From the NCBI RefSeq assembly GCF_014651875.1, contig NZ_BMXS01000024.1, positions 1-64,000 on the forward strand: a DNA stretch of 64,000 nucleotides. Direction: 5' to 3'. A program made the position numbers and the translations under genes. The stretch is from Litchfieldella qijiaojingensis (lineage in GTDB: Bacteria > Pseudomonadota > Gammaproteobacteria > Pseudomonadales > Halomonadaceae). Under the pieces are notes generated by a model, which did no database searches, had not been told where the DNA came from, and worked only from the letters and a program-made list of their open reading frames with translations. Positions within the stretch are counted from its first letter, which is position 1, and the number at the start of each line of letters is the position of its first letter. Positions 8,713-17,611 of this stretch are shown here, piece after piece.

Positions 8713-8751
8713 CTACCGGAAGGCTAAGGTAGAGTGGGCCATCGCATAGGC

Positions 8752-8785
8752 AAGAAAACACCCCGCTGTCGCAGACAGCGGGGTG
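8752..8785 (-). terminator. Rho-independent terminator of gabD-gabT
   Basis: A perfect 12-bp stem (8759-8770 with 8774-8785, loop GCA) is followed, in the leftward direction, by TTTTCTTG. It lies 31 bases after the gabT stop. Confidence 0.85.
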
Positions 8786-8815
8786 CTTCGTTAGCCGTGA
8801 GCGCGCGATATGGCG

Positions 8816-10114
8816 TCAGGCAGTGGCCGCGGACTTGGTGCCGACCAGCTCGGTCAGGGTTTCCTCGATGATGCTGAGACCTTCCTCGAGCACCTCGTCC
8901 TCGATGGTCACCGGCATCAGGAAGCGGATGGAGTTGCCGTACATGCCGCAGGAGAGCAGGATCAGCCCCTTCTCGCGGGCCTTCTTGCACAAGGCTCCGG
9001 CGAGGTCGGCGTCCGGGGTGTGGGCGGCCTTGTCGGAGACCAGGTCGAAGGCAGCCATGGCGCCCGTGTTGCGGGGGTTGTCGACGCACTCGAACTGCTG
9101 CTGCCATTGGGCGAAGCGCTTGGCCAGCTTGTCGCCCAACTCCTGGCTCTTCTCGAGAATATTCTCCTCCTCGAATACCTCGAGCACTGCCAGGACCGCA
9201 GCACAGGAGACCGGGCTGCCGGTGTAGGTACCACCCAGCGAGTTACCGCCGGAGGCATCCATATGCTTGTCGGTGCCGACCACGGCGGAGATCGGCATAC
9301 CGTCCGCCATGCTCTTGGCCATGGTGATGATGTCCGGCTCGACGCCACTGTGCTCGATGGCGAACATCTTGCCGGTGCGCCCGAAACCGCTCTGCACTTC
9401 GTCGACGATCATCAGCATGCCGTGCTCGTCGCAGATATCGCGGATCGCCTTGAGGAAACTCGCCGGCGCCGGATAGAAACCGCCCTCGCCAAGCACCGGC
9501 TCGAGAATGATCGCCGCGGTGTCCTTGGGATTGGCGTCGGTCTTGAGGGCCATCTTCAGGCCGCGCAAAGCTTCGTCCTCGCTAACGCCGTGATAGGGCA
9601 CCGGGTAGGGCGCGCGGAAGACCGTGCCTGGCATCGGGCCGAAATCGGTCTGGTAGGGGTTGACCTTGCCGTTCATGGCCATGGTCATGAAGGTACGGCC
9701 ATGATAGCCGCCGTCGAAGCAGATCACATTGGTCTTGCCGGTGGCCGCGCGGGCGATTTTCACGGCGTTCTCCAGGGCCTCGGCGCCGGAGTTGGCCAGC
9801 ATGACCTTGGCGTGACCTCGGACTGGCGTGACCTGGCTGAGTTTCTCCGCCACCTTCACATAGCCCTCGTAGGGCATCACCGTCTGGCAGGTGTGCATCA
9901 CCTTGTCGAGCTGGGCCTTGACCGCCTCGACGACCTTGGGGTGGCGGTGGCCGATATTGAGCACGCCGATGCCGCCAGCGAAATCGATCAGGCGGTTGCC
10001 GTCGGCATCCCAGACCAAGGCATTCTCGGCCTTGTCGGCGAACTGGGTGGCGGGGCTGGCGGCGCCGTTGGCGACGTAGCGTTTCTTGAGTTCGTTGAGT
10101 TGGGCATTGTTCAT
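8816..10114 (-). CDS. gabT: 4-aminobutyrate aminotransferase
   Basis: A 432-residue class III PLP-dependent aminotransferase. It transfers the amino group of GABA to 2-oxoglutarate, giving succinate semialdehyde and glutamate. Seen in the sequence: the N-terminal [17 protein letters not shown], the PLP-phosphate region [15 protein letters not shown], the [12 protein letters not shown] motif, and the Schiff-base lysine in [11 protein letters not shown]. The start at 10114 has AGGAG eight bases upstream. It lies 32 bases after gabD on the same strand, so both steps of the GABA shunt are in one operon. A 5-aminovalerate substrate (DavT-like) is possible and cannot be separated by sequence alone. 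The operon ends at the hairpin at 8752-8785. Confidence 0.93.
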   Translation of the reverse strand: MNNAQLNELKKRYVANGAASPATQFADKAENALVWDADGNRLIDFAGGIGVLNIGHRHPKVVEAVKAQLDKVMHTCQTVMPYEGYVKVAEKLSQVTPVRGHAKVMLANSGAEALENAVKIARAATGKTNVICFDGGYHGRTFMTMAMNGKVNPYQTDFGPMPGTVFRAPYPVPYHGVSEDEALRGLKMALKTDANPKDTAAIILEPVLGEGGFYPAPASFLKAIRDICDEHGMLMIVDEVQSGFGRTGKMFAIEHSGVEPDIITMAKSMADGMPISAVVGTDKHMDASGGNSLGGTYTGSPVSCAAVLAVLEVFEEENILEKSQELGDKLAKRFAQWQQQFECVDNPRNTGAMAAFDLVSDKAAHTPDADLAGALCKKAREKGLILLSCGMYGNSIRFLMPVTIEDEVLEEGLSIIEETLTELVGTKSAATA

Positions 10115-10146
10115 GGGGTTGCTCCTGTCGAATGAACGATTGGCAC

Positions 10147-11592
10147 TCAAAGGCCGCCGACACACACGTATTTTAGTTCAGTGAAATCTTCTAGCCCGTG
10201 GTGCGAACCCTCGCGTCCCAGGCCGGATTCCTTGACGCCGCCGAAGGGCGCCAGCTCGGTCGAGAGCAGCCCTTCGTTGATGGCCACCATGCCATATTCC
10301 AGGCCTTCCATGACACGCCAGATACGCCGGTAGTCGCGGGCGTAGAAGTAGGCGGCCAGACCGAACTCGGTGGCATTGGCCATGGCAATGGCCTGTTCCT
10401 CGGTATCGAAGCGGAACACCGGCGCCAAGGGACCGAAGGTTTCATCCCTGGCCACGCGCATCTCGGGCGTGACGTCGGCGAGCACCGTGGGCTGGAAGAA
10501 GGTGCCGCCGAGCGCATGGGGTTCGCCGCCACAGACCAGTCGGGCGCCCTTGTCCAGGGCATCGCGGATGTGCGACTGCACCTTGTCCACCGCTGCCGCA
10601 TTGATCAGCGGGCCCTGGACCACACTATCCTCCAGGCCATTGCCGACCTTGAGCTCGGCGACGCGCTTGGCCAGTTTCTCGATAAAAGCGTCGTACACAT
10701 TGGCCTGGACCAGCAAGCGATTGGTGCACACGCAGGTCTGGCCGGAATTGCGGAACTTGGAGGCGATGGCCCCTTCCACAGCAGCATCGAGATCGGCATC
10801 GTCGAAGACGATGAAGGGAGCATTGCCGCCCAACTCCATGGCCGCTTTCTTGACGGTACCGGCGCACTGAGCGAGCAAGCGCTTACCCACTGGAGTGGAG
10901 CCAGTGAACGAGACCTTGCGCACGCGCGGATCGGTGGTCAGCACTTCACCGATTTCGGCGGGGCGTTCGGCGGTGATGACATTGAGCACACCGGCCGGCA
11001 GGCCTGCCTGCTCGGCAAGTCTGGCCAATGCCAGGGCGGTCAGCGGTGTGGCCTCGGCAGGCTTGATCACCACCGGGCAACCGGCGGCTAGCGCCGGGGC
11101 GCACTTGCGGGTGATCATCGCCAGTGGGAAGTTCCAAGGGGTAATGGCGGCGACCACGCCGACCGGCTCTCGAAACACCAGGATACGCTTGTCCGCACCA
11201 TGGCTGGGAAGGGTATCGCCGGCCATGCGCTTGGCTTCTTCGGCATAGAACTCGACGAATGCCGCACCGTAGGCCACCTCGCCGCGCGATTCGGCCAACG
11301 GCTTGCCTTGCTCCAGGGTCATTAGCCGTGCCAACTCTTCCTGGTGAGCCATGATGGCATCGAACCAGGCACGCAGCAGTGCCGAGCGCTCCTTGGCTGG
11401 GCGTTTGCGCCAGGCGGGCCAGGCGGCTTCGGCGGCGGCGATGGCGTCGCGGGCGTCATCGCCGCCCAGGTCGGGGACCTCGGCCAGCACATCCCCGGTA
11501 GCGGGATCGGTGACGGCGAAATGCCGTGGTGCATCGCGCCACTGGCCATCGATGTAGGCCTTGGGAATCAGCAAGTCGGGAAGTAACGGCAT
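10147..11592 (-). CDS. gabD: Succinate-semialdehyde dehydrogenase, NAD(P)-dependent
   Basis: A 481-residue aldehyde dehydrogenase that oxidises succinate semialdehyde to succinate, feeding GABA carbon into the TCA cycle. Visible motifs are TPWNFPLAMITRK (cofactor region), the catalytic glutamate in AAMELGGNAPF and the catalytic cysteine in NSGQTCVCTNR. The adjacent second cysteine is typical of GabD. An AGGAG ribosome-binding site precedes the start. It is first in the gabD-gabT operon and divergent from the DUF1266 gene, with ~215 bases between them for control. Glutarate-semialdehyde (DavD) activity is an alternative. Confidence 0.92.
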   Translation of the reverse strand: MPLLPDLLIPKAYIDGQWRDAPRHFAVTDPATGDVLAEVPDLGGDDARDAIAAAEAAWPAWRKRPAKERSALLRAWFDAIMAHQEELARLMTLEQGKPLAESRGEVAYGAAFVEFYAEEAKRMAGDTLPSHGADKRILVFREPVGVVAAITPWNFPLAMITRKCAPALAAGCPVVIKPAEATPLTALALARLAEQAGLPAGVLNVITAERPAEIGEVLTTDPRVRKVSFTGSTPVGKRLLAQCAGTVKKAAMELGGNAPFIVFDDADLDAAVEGAIASKFRNSGQTCVCTNRLLVQANVYDAFIEKLAKRVAELKVGNGLEDSVVQGPLINAAAVDKVQSHIRDALDKGARLVCGGEPHALGGTFFQPTVLADVTPEMRVARDETFGPLAPVFRFDTEEQAIAMANATEFGLAAYFYARDYRRIWRVMEGLEYGMVAINEGLLSTELAPFGGVKESGLGREGSHHGLEDFTELKYVCVGGL

Positions 11593-11806
11593 GGTGGTCT
11601 CCTGAAGTCGTCGGCCGGAAGCCTATGGCCATCATGTTTGACGCAGTGTGCATTATTTAAAACGTTGCGCCAAGCACTTTCGCTGTGCTTGTCATGGGTT
11701 CAAGGGTCAGCGAACCTGTGGAGTAGTGATGCATGGAGCATCGGCGTGGCCGTCGCTTTCCGCTACACTAGTGCGCCGATTTTCTTCCCAAGTGACGAGG
11801 TGCGCC

Positions 11807-14266
11807 TTGGTCGATCCCTTGAATGCCTGGTGGGCTCAGCAACTGGTTCTATGCGACTGGACCTTCGAGCCAGATCCAACAGCCGTGGAAGCCGAGCTGG
11901 CAGTAACACGCCTGGTCGAGTTGGGCGTCATCGATCGCGGCGAGCTTGGGTGGCGGTTGATCGAAGCCTTGATGCCGGGCGCCTCGGATCCATTGCGGCA
12001 ACTCTCGGCACTGGAACTTCTGGCGCTTGCCACTGCTGGCGGCTGGATGCCACAAACCCGGGCCAACGCCTGGGTGCAGCGTGTGGCCACCGACATCACG
12101 CTGCATTACGGCCAGCTCGACGATTGGTTGAACGCGCTGCTGCATGCGCGTGGTCAAGAAGGCTGGGTGCGCGGTGACGATGGCTTCTTTGAAGCATGCG
12201 AGGCGCTGGCGACCCTGGAACACGATGGTGAGGGTATTACCTGGGAGGTGCTTACCGAGCATCTGTCTCGTCGAAACCGAGCAGGAGCGCTGTGGCCCGA
12301 AGGAGGCGGCCAGGATGTATGGCGCCTGCGCGCGGCGTTCGCCCCGGTATTGGCGCTGCCTCCCGATGAGACTCGAGACTGGCCGGCAGTGGGCGGCTGG
12401 CTGGCCGACGTCTGGCAAGTGCATGATCGCGATGAATTGATTCGCGTGATGCTGTGGTTGGCCGGGCAGGGTGATCGTTACGGTTGGGATCTGGATGCCG
12501 CTCGTTTGCTCGATCAGGATCGTGAGGTGCGTCGTGAGTGGCTGGAGAGCCTCGATAGTGCTGAACCTTATGGTCGGGTGATGCTGGAGTTCCTGAACCG
12601 GGGTGAGCCGTTGGAGTGGGGCGCTTGGGATTGGGTCCGGCTGGTCGACCTGGCTTATGCCGGACGTTGCCGGGGTTGGTTGTCCGAGGAGGAGGCGATC
12701 GGTTTTGCCGCCCATGCCGCGGATCTCCTGGCACGACGCTACAGCGACTGGGTCGCGCTGGTGAATGCTTACCAGCGCGGACGCAGTCTGTTCGAGGGCC
12801 GCGATGGCATGAAGCATGTCGAGCGCGACTGGGGGCTCTTGTTGCAATCGCCAGCGAGCCCTTGGAGCAGGCCCCTGCATGAGCTACTTCATGAAAGCGA
12901 TCGGCACACCGCCCAGGCGATGATCCGTGCCTGGCGAGGCGATGCGCAACACTGGCTACTGGCGCTGGCGTCGGTGCGTGAGCCGGACCTGTTGCAGCGC
13001 CAGGGGCCGGAAGCGCCTATCGATCAGGCGCGACGCCAGGATGCTCAGGGTTACCTCCGTGAGACCCTGGGCCTGTATCCCGACGATGGGATCGCCGGCC
13101 TGTCGCGCTATTGGCTGCCTGCTCAGGCACACCACCTCAATCAGTTGGCGGCGGATGCCGCTCACGATGCATTACCGCCACTTGCCACCCCGTTTGGTAA
13201 GCCCAGCGAGGCGGCGGTCCTCCAGCGTGACGGGCTCAAACCGTGCAGCCGACATGCCGCCACCATTCATATGGCCGAGAAGTACGCTTTTTACCTGCAG
13301 ATGGCCGTGGATAGCGGTGACTTCGATGCTCAGGGCTTGGCGCTATTGGCCGAGTCCTTGCGCGGTGTGCTGTGCCGTTTCTACTCCGGCCCACGCCGCC
13401 TGCTCGACGCCTGGGCCGCCTGGGAGCAGGCGCTACCCGAAAACGGCCAACCTTCGTTGGTACACGAGATTCGCTGGCACCGCGAGGATCCTGGTAGTCC
13501 TTTCCATTGGCTGGATTGGCAGCCCGGTGCCTGGAAGGAGCCGGGGCCGCGGCCAACGCTGACGCGCTTCACGGCGTTGTCTCTTGTCGGCCCACTGAAT
13601 GCCGGTGCTTGGGGGGAGCCGTTGCGCGAAAGCGAGCACGAATGCGAGGCCATTCGTGAATGGATCGATGGACACTACGGACTGCATGACGCGGAAGGGT
13701 TGCGCGAATTCCTGACCTTCCTGCTCGAGGCCGGTGACCGCCAAGACTATCAGATCAACTATGCGCCCTACACTCTCAACTCAGCGCGCTTAAAGGAAGA
13801 GATAGCGATTCTCGAATCCGACATATGCGAAGAGGATGAGCGGAACCACCTGCTGCGCCTGAAGCGGGTCCGTGACAATGATGCTGGTTGCAATGAGGTG
13901 GACATGGCAGCCTGGGACATAGCCCAGGCGGTGGATCTGGCGATCGCCGGCCGTCAGCTCGGCTGGCTCAGCGAATCGCTCTTTTCGACGACTCTGGATA
14001 CGGCCCTGGCTTTGGCCGAAACGCATTATGCCGGCTGGTCGGATTATGCCCGGGGCTTGTATGCCGGATTCGCTTTCTTCATGGCGGAAACCGAAGAGCG
14101 CGACGCCTTTCTGAGCAGCTTCCGCGAAGGCTTGGTCACCTGGCTGACTGGCGCGCCACCTCTGGCCGGCGCTTGGGCGAGCCTCGACTTTCCCGGTGCG
14201 CGGCCGCGCCACTGGGCGCCATTGCATATCGATACGTTGCCGGGAGACGTGCGCACCTTACATTGA
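11807..14266 (+). CDS. Large DUF1266-family protein with two DUF1266-like units
   Basis: About 820 residues, with no signal peptide and no membrane segments seen. Two stretches look like the DUF1266 core (W-D-hydrophobic-R/Q-A-V-D/L-A-x-A-G-x-x-x-G-W-L-S): WDWVRLVDLAYAGRCRGWLS in the first half and WDIAQAVDLAIAGRQLGWLS near the C-terminus. Each is followed by a Y-x-x-W and G-R/Y-x-x-F pattern. E. coli YbeU/YbeR-type proteins have a single unit of ~235 residues, so this is an expanded, duplicated form. Function is unknown. I prefer the TTG at 11807 (GAGG upstream), because the in-frame extension back to the ATG at 11648 is Cys/Arg-rich and unlike a protein start. It stands alone between gabD and an NlpC/P60 lipoprotein gene. 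Confidence 0.75.
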   Translation: MVDPLNAWWAQQLVLCDWTFEPDPTAVEAELAVTRLVELGVIDRGELGWRLIEALMPGASDPLRQLSALELLALATAGGWMPQTRANAWVQRVATDITLHYGQLDDWLNALLHARGQEGWVRGDDGFFEACEALATLEHDGEGITWEVLTEHLSRRNRAGALWPEGGGQDVWRLRAAFAPVLALPPDETRDWPAVGGWLADVWQVHDRDELIRVMLWLAGQGDRYGWDLDAARLLDQDREVRREWLESLDSAEPYGRVMLEFLNRGEPLEWGAWDWVRLVDLAYAGRCRGWLSEEEAIGFAAHAADLLARRYSDWVALVNAYQRGRSLFEGRDGMKHVERDWGLLLQSPASPWSRPLHELLHESDRHTAQAMIRAWRGDAQHWLLALASVREPDLLQRQGPEAPIDQARRQDAQGYLRETLGLYPDDGIAGLSRYWLPAQAHHLNQLAADAAHDALPPLATPFGKPSEAAVLQRDGLKPCSRHAATIHMAEKYAFYLQMAVDSGDFDAQGLALLAESLRGVLCRFYSGPRRLLDAWAAWEQALPENGQPSLVHEIRWHREDPGSPFHWLDWQPGAWKEPGPRPTLTRFTALSLVGPLNAGAWGEPLRESEHECEAIREWIDGHYGLHDAEGLREFLTFLLEAGDRQDYQINYAPYTLNSARLKEEIAILESDICEEDERNHLLRLKRVRDNDAGCNEVDMAAWDIAQAVDLAIAGRQLGWLSESLFSTTLDTALALAETHYAGWSDYARGLYAGFAFFMAETEERDAFLSSFREGLVTWLTGAPPLAGAWASLDFPGARPRHWAPLHIDTLPGDVRTLH

Positions 14267-14413
14267 GGAAACCCTGACTAAACGTCTGTGCTGCTCAATC
14301 GCTGCGTTGCGCGGTGCTCGGAATCCTCACATATACCCCATATGCTCCGGTTCCTGTGCTCCGGGCGCCTTGCGCTTGAGCATGCTCGTCGGTTTACTCA
14401 GCGCTCCCTGGGG
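14265..14413. repeat. Long imperfect inverted repeat (~150 bp, MITE-like or REP-like)
   Basis: Most of this stretch folds on itself around ATATACCCCATATG. CTGACTAAAC on the left matches CTGAGTAAAC read from the right, and TGCTCAATCGCTGCGTTGCG matches TGCTCAAGCGCAAGGCGC. It begins immediately at the stop of the DUF1266 gene. Its outer end resembles sequences at 8691 and 60133. There is no coding capacity. Confidence 0.7.
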
Positions 14414-14643
14414 GTCGCCAAGCATATCGAGAATCGATTATAGTCAGGCCGTTTGCTGAAAAGGCTCATCCTGTCAGGAGCCGGACCGAATCGCTGACAG
14501 GTCGTTATGGCAGTGGTACCGGCAAGGTCGCATCGGGGCCTCGGGCATCACTGCCACAGCGACACCCCTTCCCTTGGTAACGGGCCTCTTGCGCCGTCTC
14601 GGGGGTAGGCGCGGTTCAAGGGATGTTGAACGAGGTCGCAAGA
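14414..14643 (+). promoter_or_regulatory. Leader region of the NlpC/P60 lipoprotein gene
   Basis: This is the rest of the 377-base gap. It contains an 8-bp perfect inverted repeat, CCTGTCAG (14470-14477) with CTGACAGG (14494-14501), and an A/T-rich stretch GATTATAGT just before it that could hold a -10 element. No gene is seen. The regulator of the inverted repeat is unknown. Confidence 0.35.
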
Positions 14644-15243
14644 ATGCTTCGTGTCGCAGGATTGTGCTTGACGCTGGCCCTGCTGGCTGGCTGTGCGGGA
14701 ACTTCGCAAAATGACAATCCGGGTTCCGCTGAACCCTTCAGCTTCACCAAGTCCCGGCCCGGTGCCTTGCCGATGTCTCCCGTGGACAATCCAGTCCGCG
14801 AGATGCATGGCTTTCATACACCGCCGCCGACCCTGATCCGCCAGGTGCTGCTCGCCGAGCATGAGCGCTGGGTCGGTACCCCTTATCGCCTGGGGGGCGA
14901 GGGGTTCACAGGCATCGATTGTTCGGCGCTGATGCAGAATATCTTCAGTGAACGCTTCAGCGTCGACCTGCCGCGGACCACCGAAGGACAAGCCTTGCAA
15001 GGCCGGCGCATCGACCGCAGCGAACTCAAGGTCGGCGATCTGGTATTCTTCCGCCCGCCGGGGCCCTATCGACATGTTGGCGTCTATGTCGGCGACGGTT
15101 ACTTCCTTCACGCTTCCACTTCCCAGGGCGTGATTCTCTCCGAACTGGATAATGTATACTGGCGGCGCTACTACTGGCAGTCGCGCCGCCCCATGGAGCA
15201 GACCCAGTTGGCACTGCGTGCTGCTTTGAGCTCGGGAGGCTAG
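14644..15243 (+). CDS. NlpC/P60-family lipoprotein, probable peptidoglycan endopeptidase
   Basis: A 199-residue protein with a lipoprotein signal: a hydrophobic stretch ending in LLAGC, with Cys17 to be lipidated. The mature part is an NlpC/P60 cysteine peptidase domain. The catalytic Cys is in GIDCSALMQ and the His in YRHVGVYVGDG, with a further His in FLHASTS. The family (MepS/Spr, NlpC) cleaves D-Glu/meso-DAP crosslink or stem-peptide bonds at the outer membrane side of the wall. I prefer the start at 14644, which has GAGG nine bases upstream. An upstream ATG at 14623 sits almost on top of its AAGGG. The specific paralogue is not assigned. Confidence 0.88.
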   Translation: MLRVAGLCLTLALLAGCAGTSQNDNPGSAEPFSFTKSRPGALPMSPVDNPVREMHGFHTPPPTLIRQVLLAEHERWVGTPYRLGGEGFTGIDCSALMQNIFSERFSVDLPRTTEGQALQGRRIDRSELKVGDLVFFRPPGPYRHVGVYVGDGYFLHASTSQGVILSELDNVYWRRYYWQSRRPMEQTQLALRAALSSGG

Positions 15244-15280
15244 GGTTCTACCTGAAAACTGTCTGCGCTTGCCCATGCGG

Positions 15281-15350
15281 TGTTAAAAATCATCTCGAAA
15301 TGCTCATTTACCCCGACGTAAACTCCGCTTTCTCGATGATTTTTGCCTTG
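15281..15350. repeat. Palindromic intergenic element overlapping the end of a LysR gene
   Basis: AAAAATCATC (15285-15294) is repeated inverted as GATGATTTTT (15335-15344), extended by TCGAAA/TTTCTCGA. A nested TTTAC...GTAAA lies at the centre. The last codons of the leftward LysR gene run through it. It may act as a bidirectional terminator between the converging NlpC and LysR genes. Confidence 0.55.
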
Positions 15351-16273
15351 CCTGGCCTTCGCTCGCCGACTTTTAAGGCAGAACCTTGGAATGTCTTGCT
15401 ATTTTCCAGGACAAAATCGACGAAGGCCTGCTCGGCGCGTGACAGAAAGCTACCGCGCGCCCAGGCCAGCGACAGGTCGAGCCAGGCGGCGGGGGCGAAG
15501 GACACCGCGGCGAGTTCCGGTTCGTCGACCACCCGGCGCAGAAAAGTGGTGATGCCGAAGCCTTGGCGGACAATCGCCTTGGTCAGCGGAATCAGGTTTG
15601 ACTGAAAGGCCACGTCGGCGGTGTGCCCCGTCCGCTGAGCCAGGGCATCGACGAATTCGCGATGGAAATAGCCATCTTGGAATAGCACCAGCGGCTCGCC
15701 GAAAAAACTCTCGGCGGTAATCGCTTGGCTCCGGGCGAAGGGGTGATCCACGGGCACGCACACCACCATTTCCTCACGCAAGAAGCGACGCCGCTCCAGC
15801 CCTTGGCTTTCGGGGTCGTCAATCACCACACCCAAATCCAGTTCTCCATCGTGAATCATGCGCTGCAGACGCCGCGTGCCGGCCTCCACCACCGTCAACC
15901 GAATACCCGGGTGACGTGCCTTGAAGCCCATCAGCAAGGGGGGGAAGTAATACGAACCCAGCATCGAGGGGATGCCGATGCGCACCTCACCCTTGACCAG
16001 GCCGTGCAACTCACGCATGGCCAGATGAGCGGCCTGGGCATGGTCCAGCAACTCGCGAGCATGGTCACGCAAGGTCTCGCCCTCTGGCGTCAGGCTGATA
16101 CGCCGCTCGTGGCGGTGGAACAGCGGTAGCTCCAGGCGTTTCTCCAGGTTGGCGATGGTCTGGCTGACCGCCGATTGGGCGACGTGGAGTTCTCGGGAGG
16201 CGGCACTGAACCCACCCTGTTCGGCAGCCGTCAAGAAGACACGTAGGGCACGTAGGTCGAAGGGTAAGCTCAT
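15308..16273 (-). CDS. LysR-family transcriptional regulator
   Basis: A 321-residue LysR-type regulator. The helix-turn-helix is in residues ~5-65 (GGFSAASRELHVAQSAVSQT), followed by an effector-binding domain with RIGIPSMLGSYYFPP. It is divergent from an MFS exporter gene with only 93 bases between the starts. This classic layout suggests it controls that transporter and itself from the shared region. The C-terminal ~15 residues are encoded by a palindromic repeat element, making it slightly longer than the ~300 residues usual for the family. Confidence 0.9.
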   Translation of the reverse strand: MSLPFDLRALRVFLTAAEQGGFSAASRELHVAQSAVSQTIANLEKRLELPLFHRHERRISLTPEGETLRDHARELLDHAQAAHLAMRELHGLVKGEVRIGIPSMLGSYYFPPLLMGFKARHPGIRLTVVEAGTRRLQRMIHDGELDLGVVIDDPESQGLERRRFLREEMVVCVPVDHPFARSQAITAESFFGEPLVLFQDGYFHREFVDALAQRTGHTADVAFQSNLIPLTKAIVRQGFGITTFLRRVVDEPELAAVSFAPAAWLDLSLAWARGSFLSRAEQAFVDFVLENSKTFQGSALKVGERRPGKAKIIEKAEFTSG

Positions 16274-16366
16274 AAGCTAATCCGATGGCTAGTATCTTGA
16301 TGTTCTATTTGGCTTATAAAGCTGCGCAAGCGATCATGCCTTGTCAAGCAATGCCGACGAGGCCCC

Positions 16367-17569
16367 ATGATCGAAGCCCATAGTCGCGATTGGTGGCGGG
16401 CGACCCTGGCCCTGTGCCTGGGCTCCTTCACCGTATTCATCAATCTCTATGTCCCACAGCCGCTGCTGCCCGAGCTACGCCATACCTTCGGCGTTTCGAC
16501 CCTGGCGGTAGGGCTGATCATGTCGGTGGCGACTCTGGCGTTGGCGGCGGCGCTACTGGTGTTTGGCAGCCTGTCCGATGCCGTGGGTCGACGTGTGATC
16601 ATGCGTGTCACGTTGTTGCTGACCGCGCTATGTACCTTGGGATTGGCACTGGTGCAGACCTTCGAGGCCTTGTTGGTGTTACGCGTCGTGCAAGGCTTCG
16701 TGCTTGGGGGATTGCCGGCGGTGGCGATTGCCTGGATGGGTGACGAATTCGACAAGCGCGCCCTGATGCTGGCGGTGGCGCTGTACATTAGTGCCAACAC
16801 CCTGGGGGGCATCGGTGGGCGGATCATGGGCGGCGTGGCCGCCGAGTTCGGGGGGTGGCAGACGAGCTTCCTGGTGGTCGGGATGGTCAGCCTGGTGTGC
16901 GTGGCGGTATTCTGGAAGCTGCTGCCGGTTTCGCGGCATTTCCAGCCGACCCCCTTCCGCTTGAGCACGGCGTTTTCCGCTATCGTGGGGCACCTGCGCA
17001 ATCCCATGCTGCTCGGTGCCTACCTGTTCGGTGGCCTGAACTTTCTGATCTTCATCAACCAGTACAGCTATATCACCTTTCGCTTGAGCGAGGCACCATA
17101 TGGTCTGAGCACCCAGTGGCTGGGCATGATCTTCCTGACCTACCTGGGCGGAACTCTCGGCTCCGCGCTATCAGGGCGGGTGGCGCAGCGCCTGTCGCAG
17201 CCGGCCTGTATGATGCTTGGGGTGACGGTTTTCATGGCCGGTACGCTGGTGACGCTGTCGACGGCCTTGCCGTTGATCCTCGTCGGCTTAACCGTCAATG
17301 CTTTCGGTTTCTTCTTTGCCCATTCCATGGCGTCGAGCTGGGTGGGGCGCCATGCCAAGGTGTCGCGAGGCAGCGCCTCGGCGCTCTACCTGGTGTTCTA
17401 CTACCTCGGAGCGAGCTTGGGTGGTGTCTATCTGGAACCATTCTGGCAAGTGGCTGGTTGGTGGGGCGTGGCCATCGCCAGTTGGCTGGTATTGCTGGGG
17501 ACCCTGATGCTTGCAGCCTGGCTGCGGCAGCATGAGCATGCACTGGCCACCCCCAACATTACGCACTAG
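16367..17569 (+). CDS. MFS transporter, YnfM-like
   Basis: A 400-residue major facilitator protein with about 12 hydrophobic segments. The loop between helices 2 and 3 carries the MFS signature GSLSDAVGRRVIMR, and the start region (NLYVPQPLLPEL) is typical of the YnfM/Bcr-like drug-efflux subgroup. It acts in the inner membrane as a proton-coupled antiporter; the substrate is unknown. The divergent LysR gene is the likely regulator. A short gap separates it from the converging msrA gene. Confidence 0.9.
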   Translation: MIEAHSRDWWRATLALCLGSFTVFINLYVPQPLLPELRHTFGVSTLAVGLIMSVATLALAAALLVFGSLSDAVGRRVIMRVTLLLTALCTLGLALVQTFEALLVLRVVQGFVLGGLPAVAIAWMGDEFDKRALMLAVALYISANTLGGIGGRIMGGVAAEFGGWQTSFLVVGMVSLVCVAVFWKLLPVSRHFQPTPFRLSTAFSAIVGHLRNPMLLGAYLFGGLNFLIFINQYSYITFRLSEAPYGLSTQWLGMIFLTYLGGTLGSALSGRVAQRLSQPACMMLGVTVFMAGTLVTLSTALPLILVGLTVNAFGFFFAHSMASSWVGRHAKVSRGSASALYLVFYYLGASLGGVYLEPFWQVAGWWGVAIASWLVLLGTLMLAAWLRQHEHALATPNITH

Positions 17570-17611
17570 GCTCGTCGTCCGCGGCAGAAACGCCTTTATT
17601 CAAGAAAGCCG

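Noticed and set aside
8810-10135. Rightward open frame opposite gabT
   Set aside because: Antisense shadow. The gabT frame carries all catalytic motifs, a ribosome-binding site and a terminator.
11648-11806. Longer N-terminus of the DUF1266 protein from the ATG at 11648
   Set aside because: The extra residues are Cys/Arg-rich and non-family-like. The TTG at 11807 has a better upstream ribosome-binding site.
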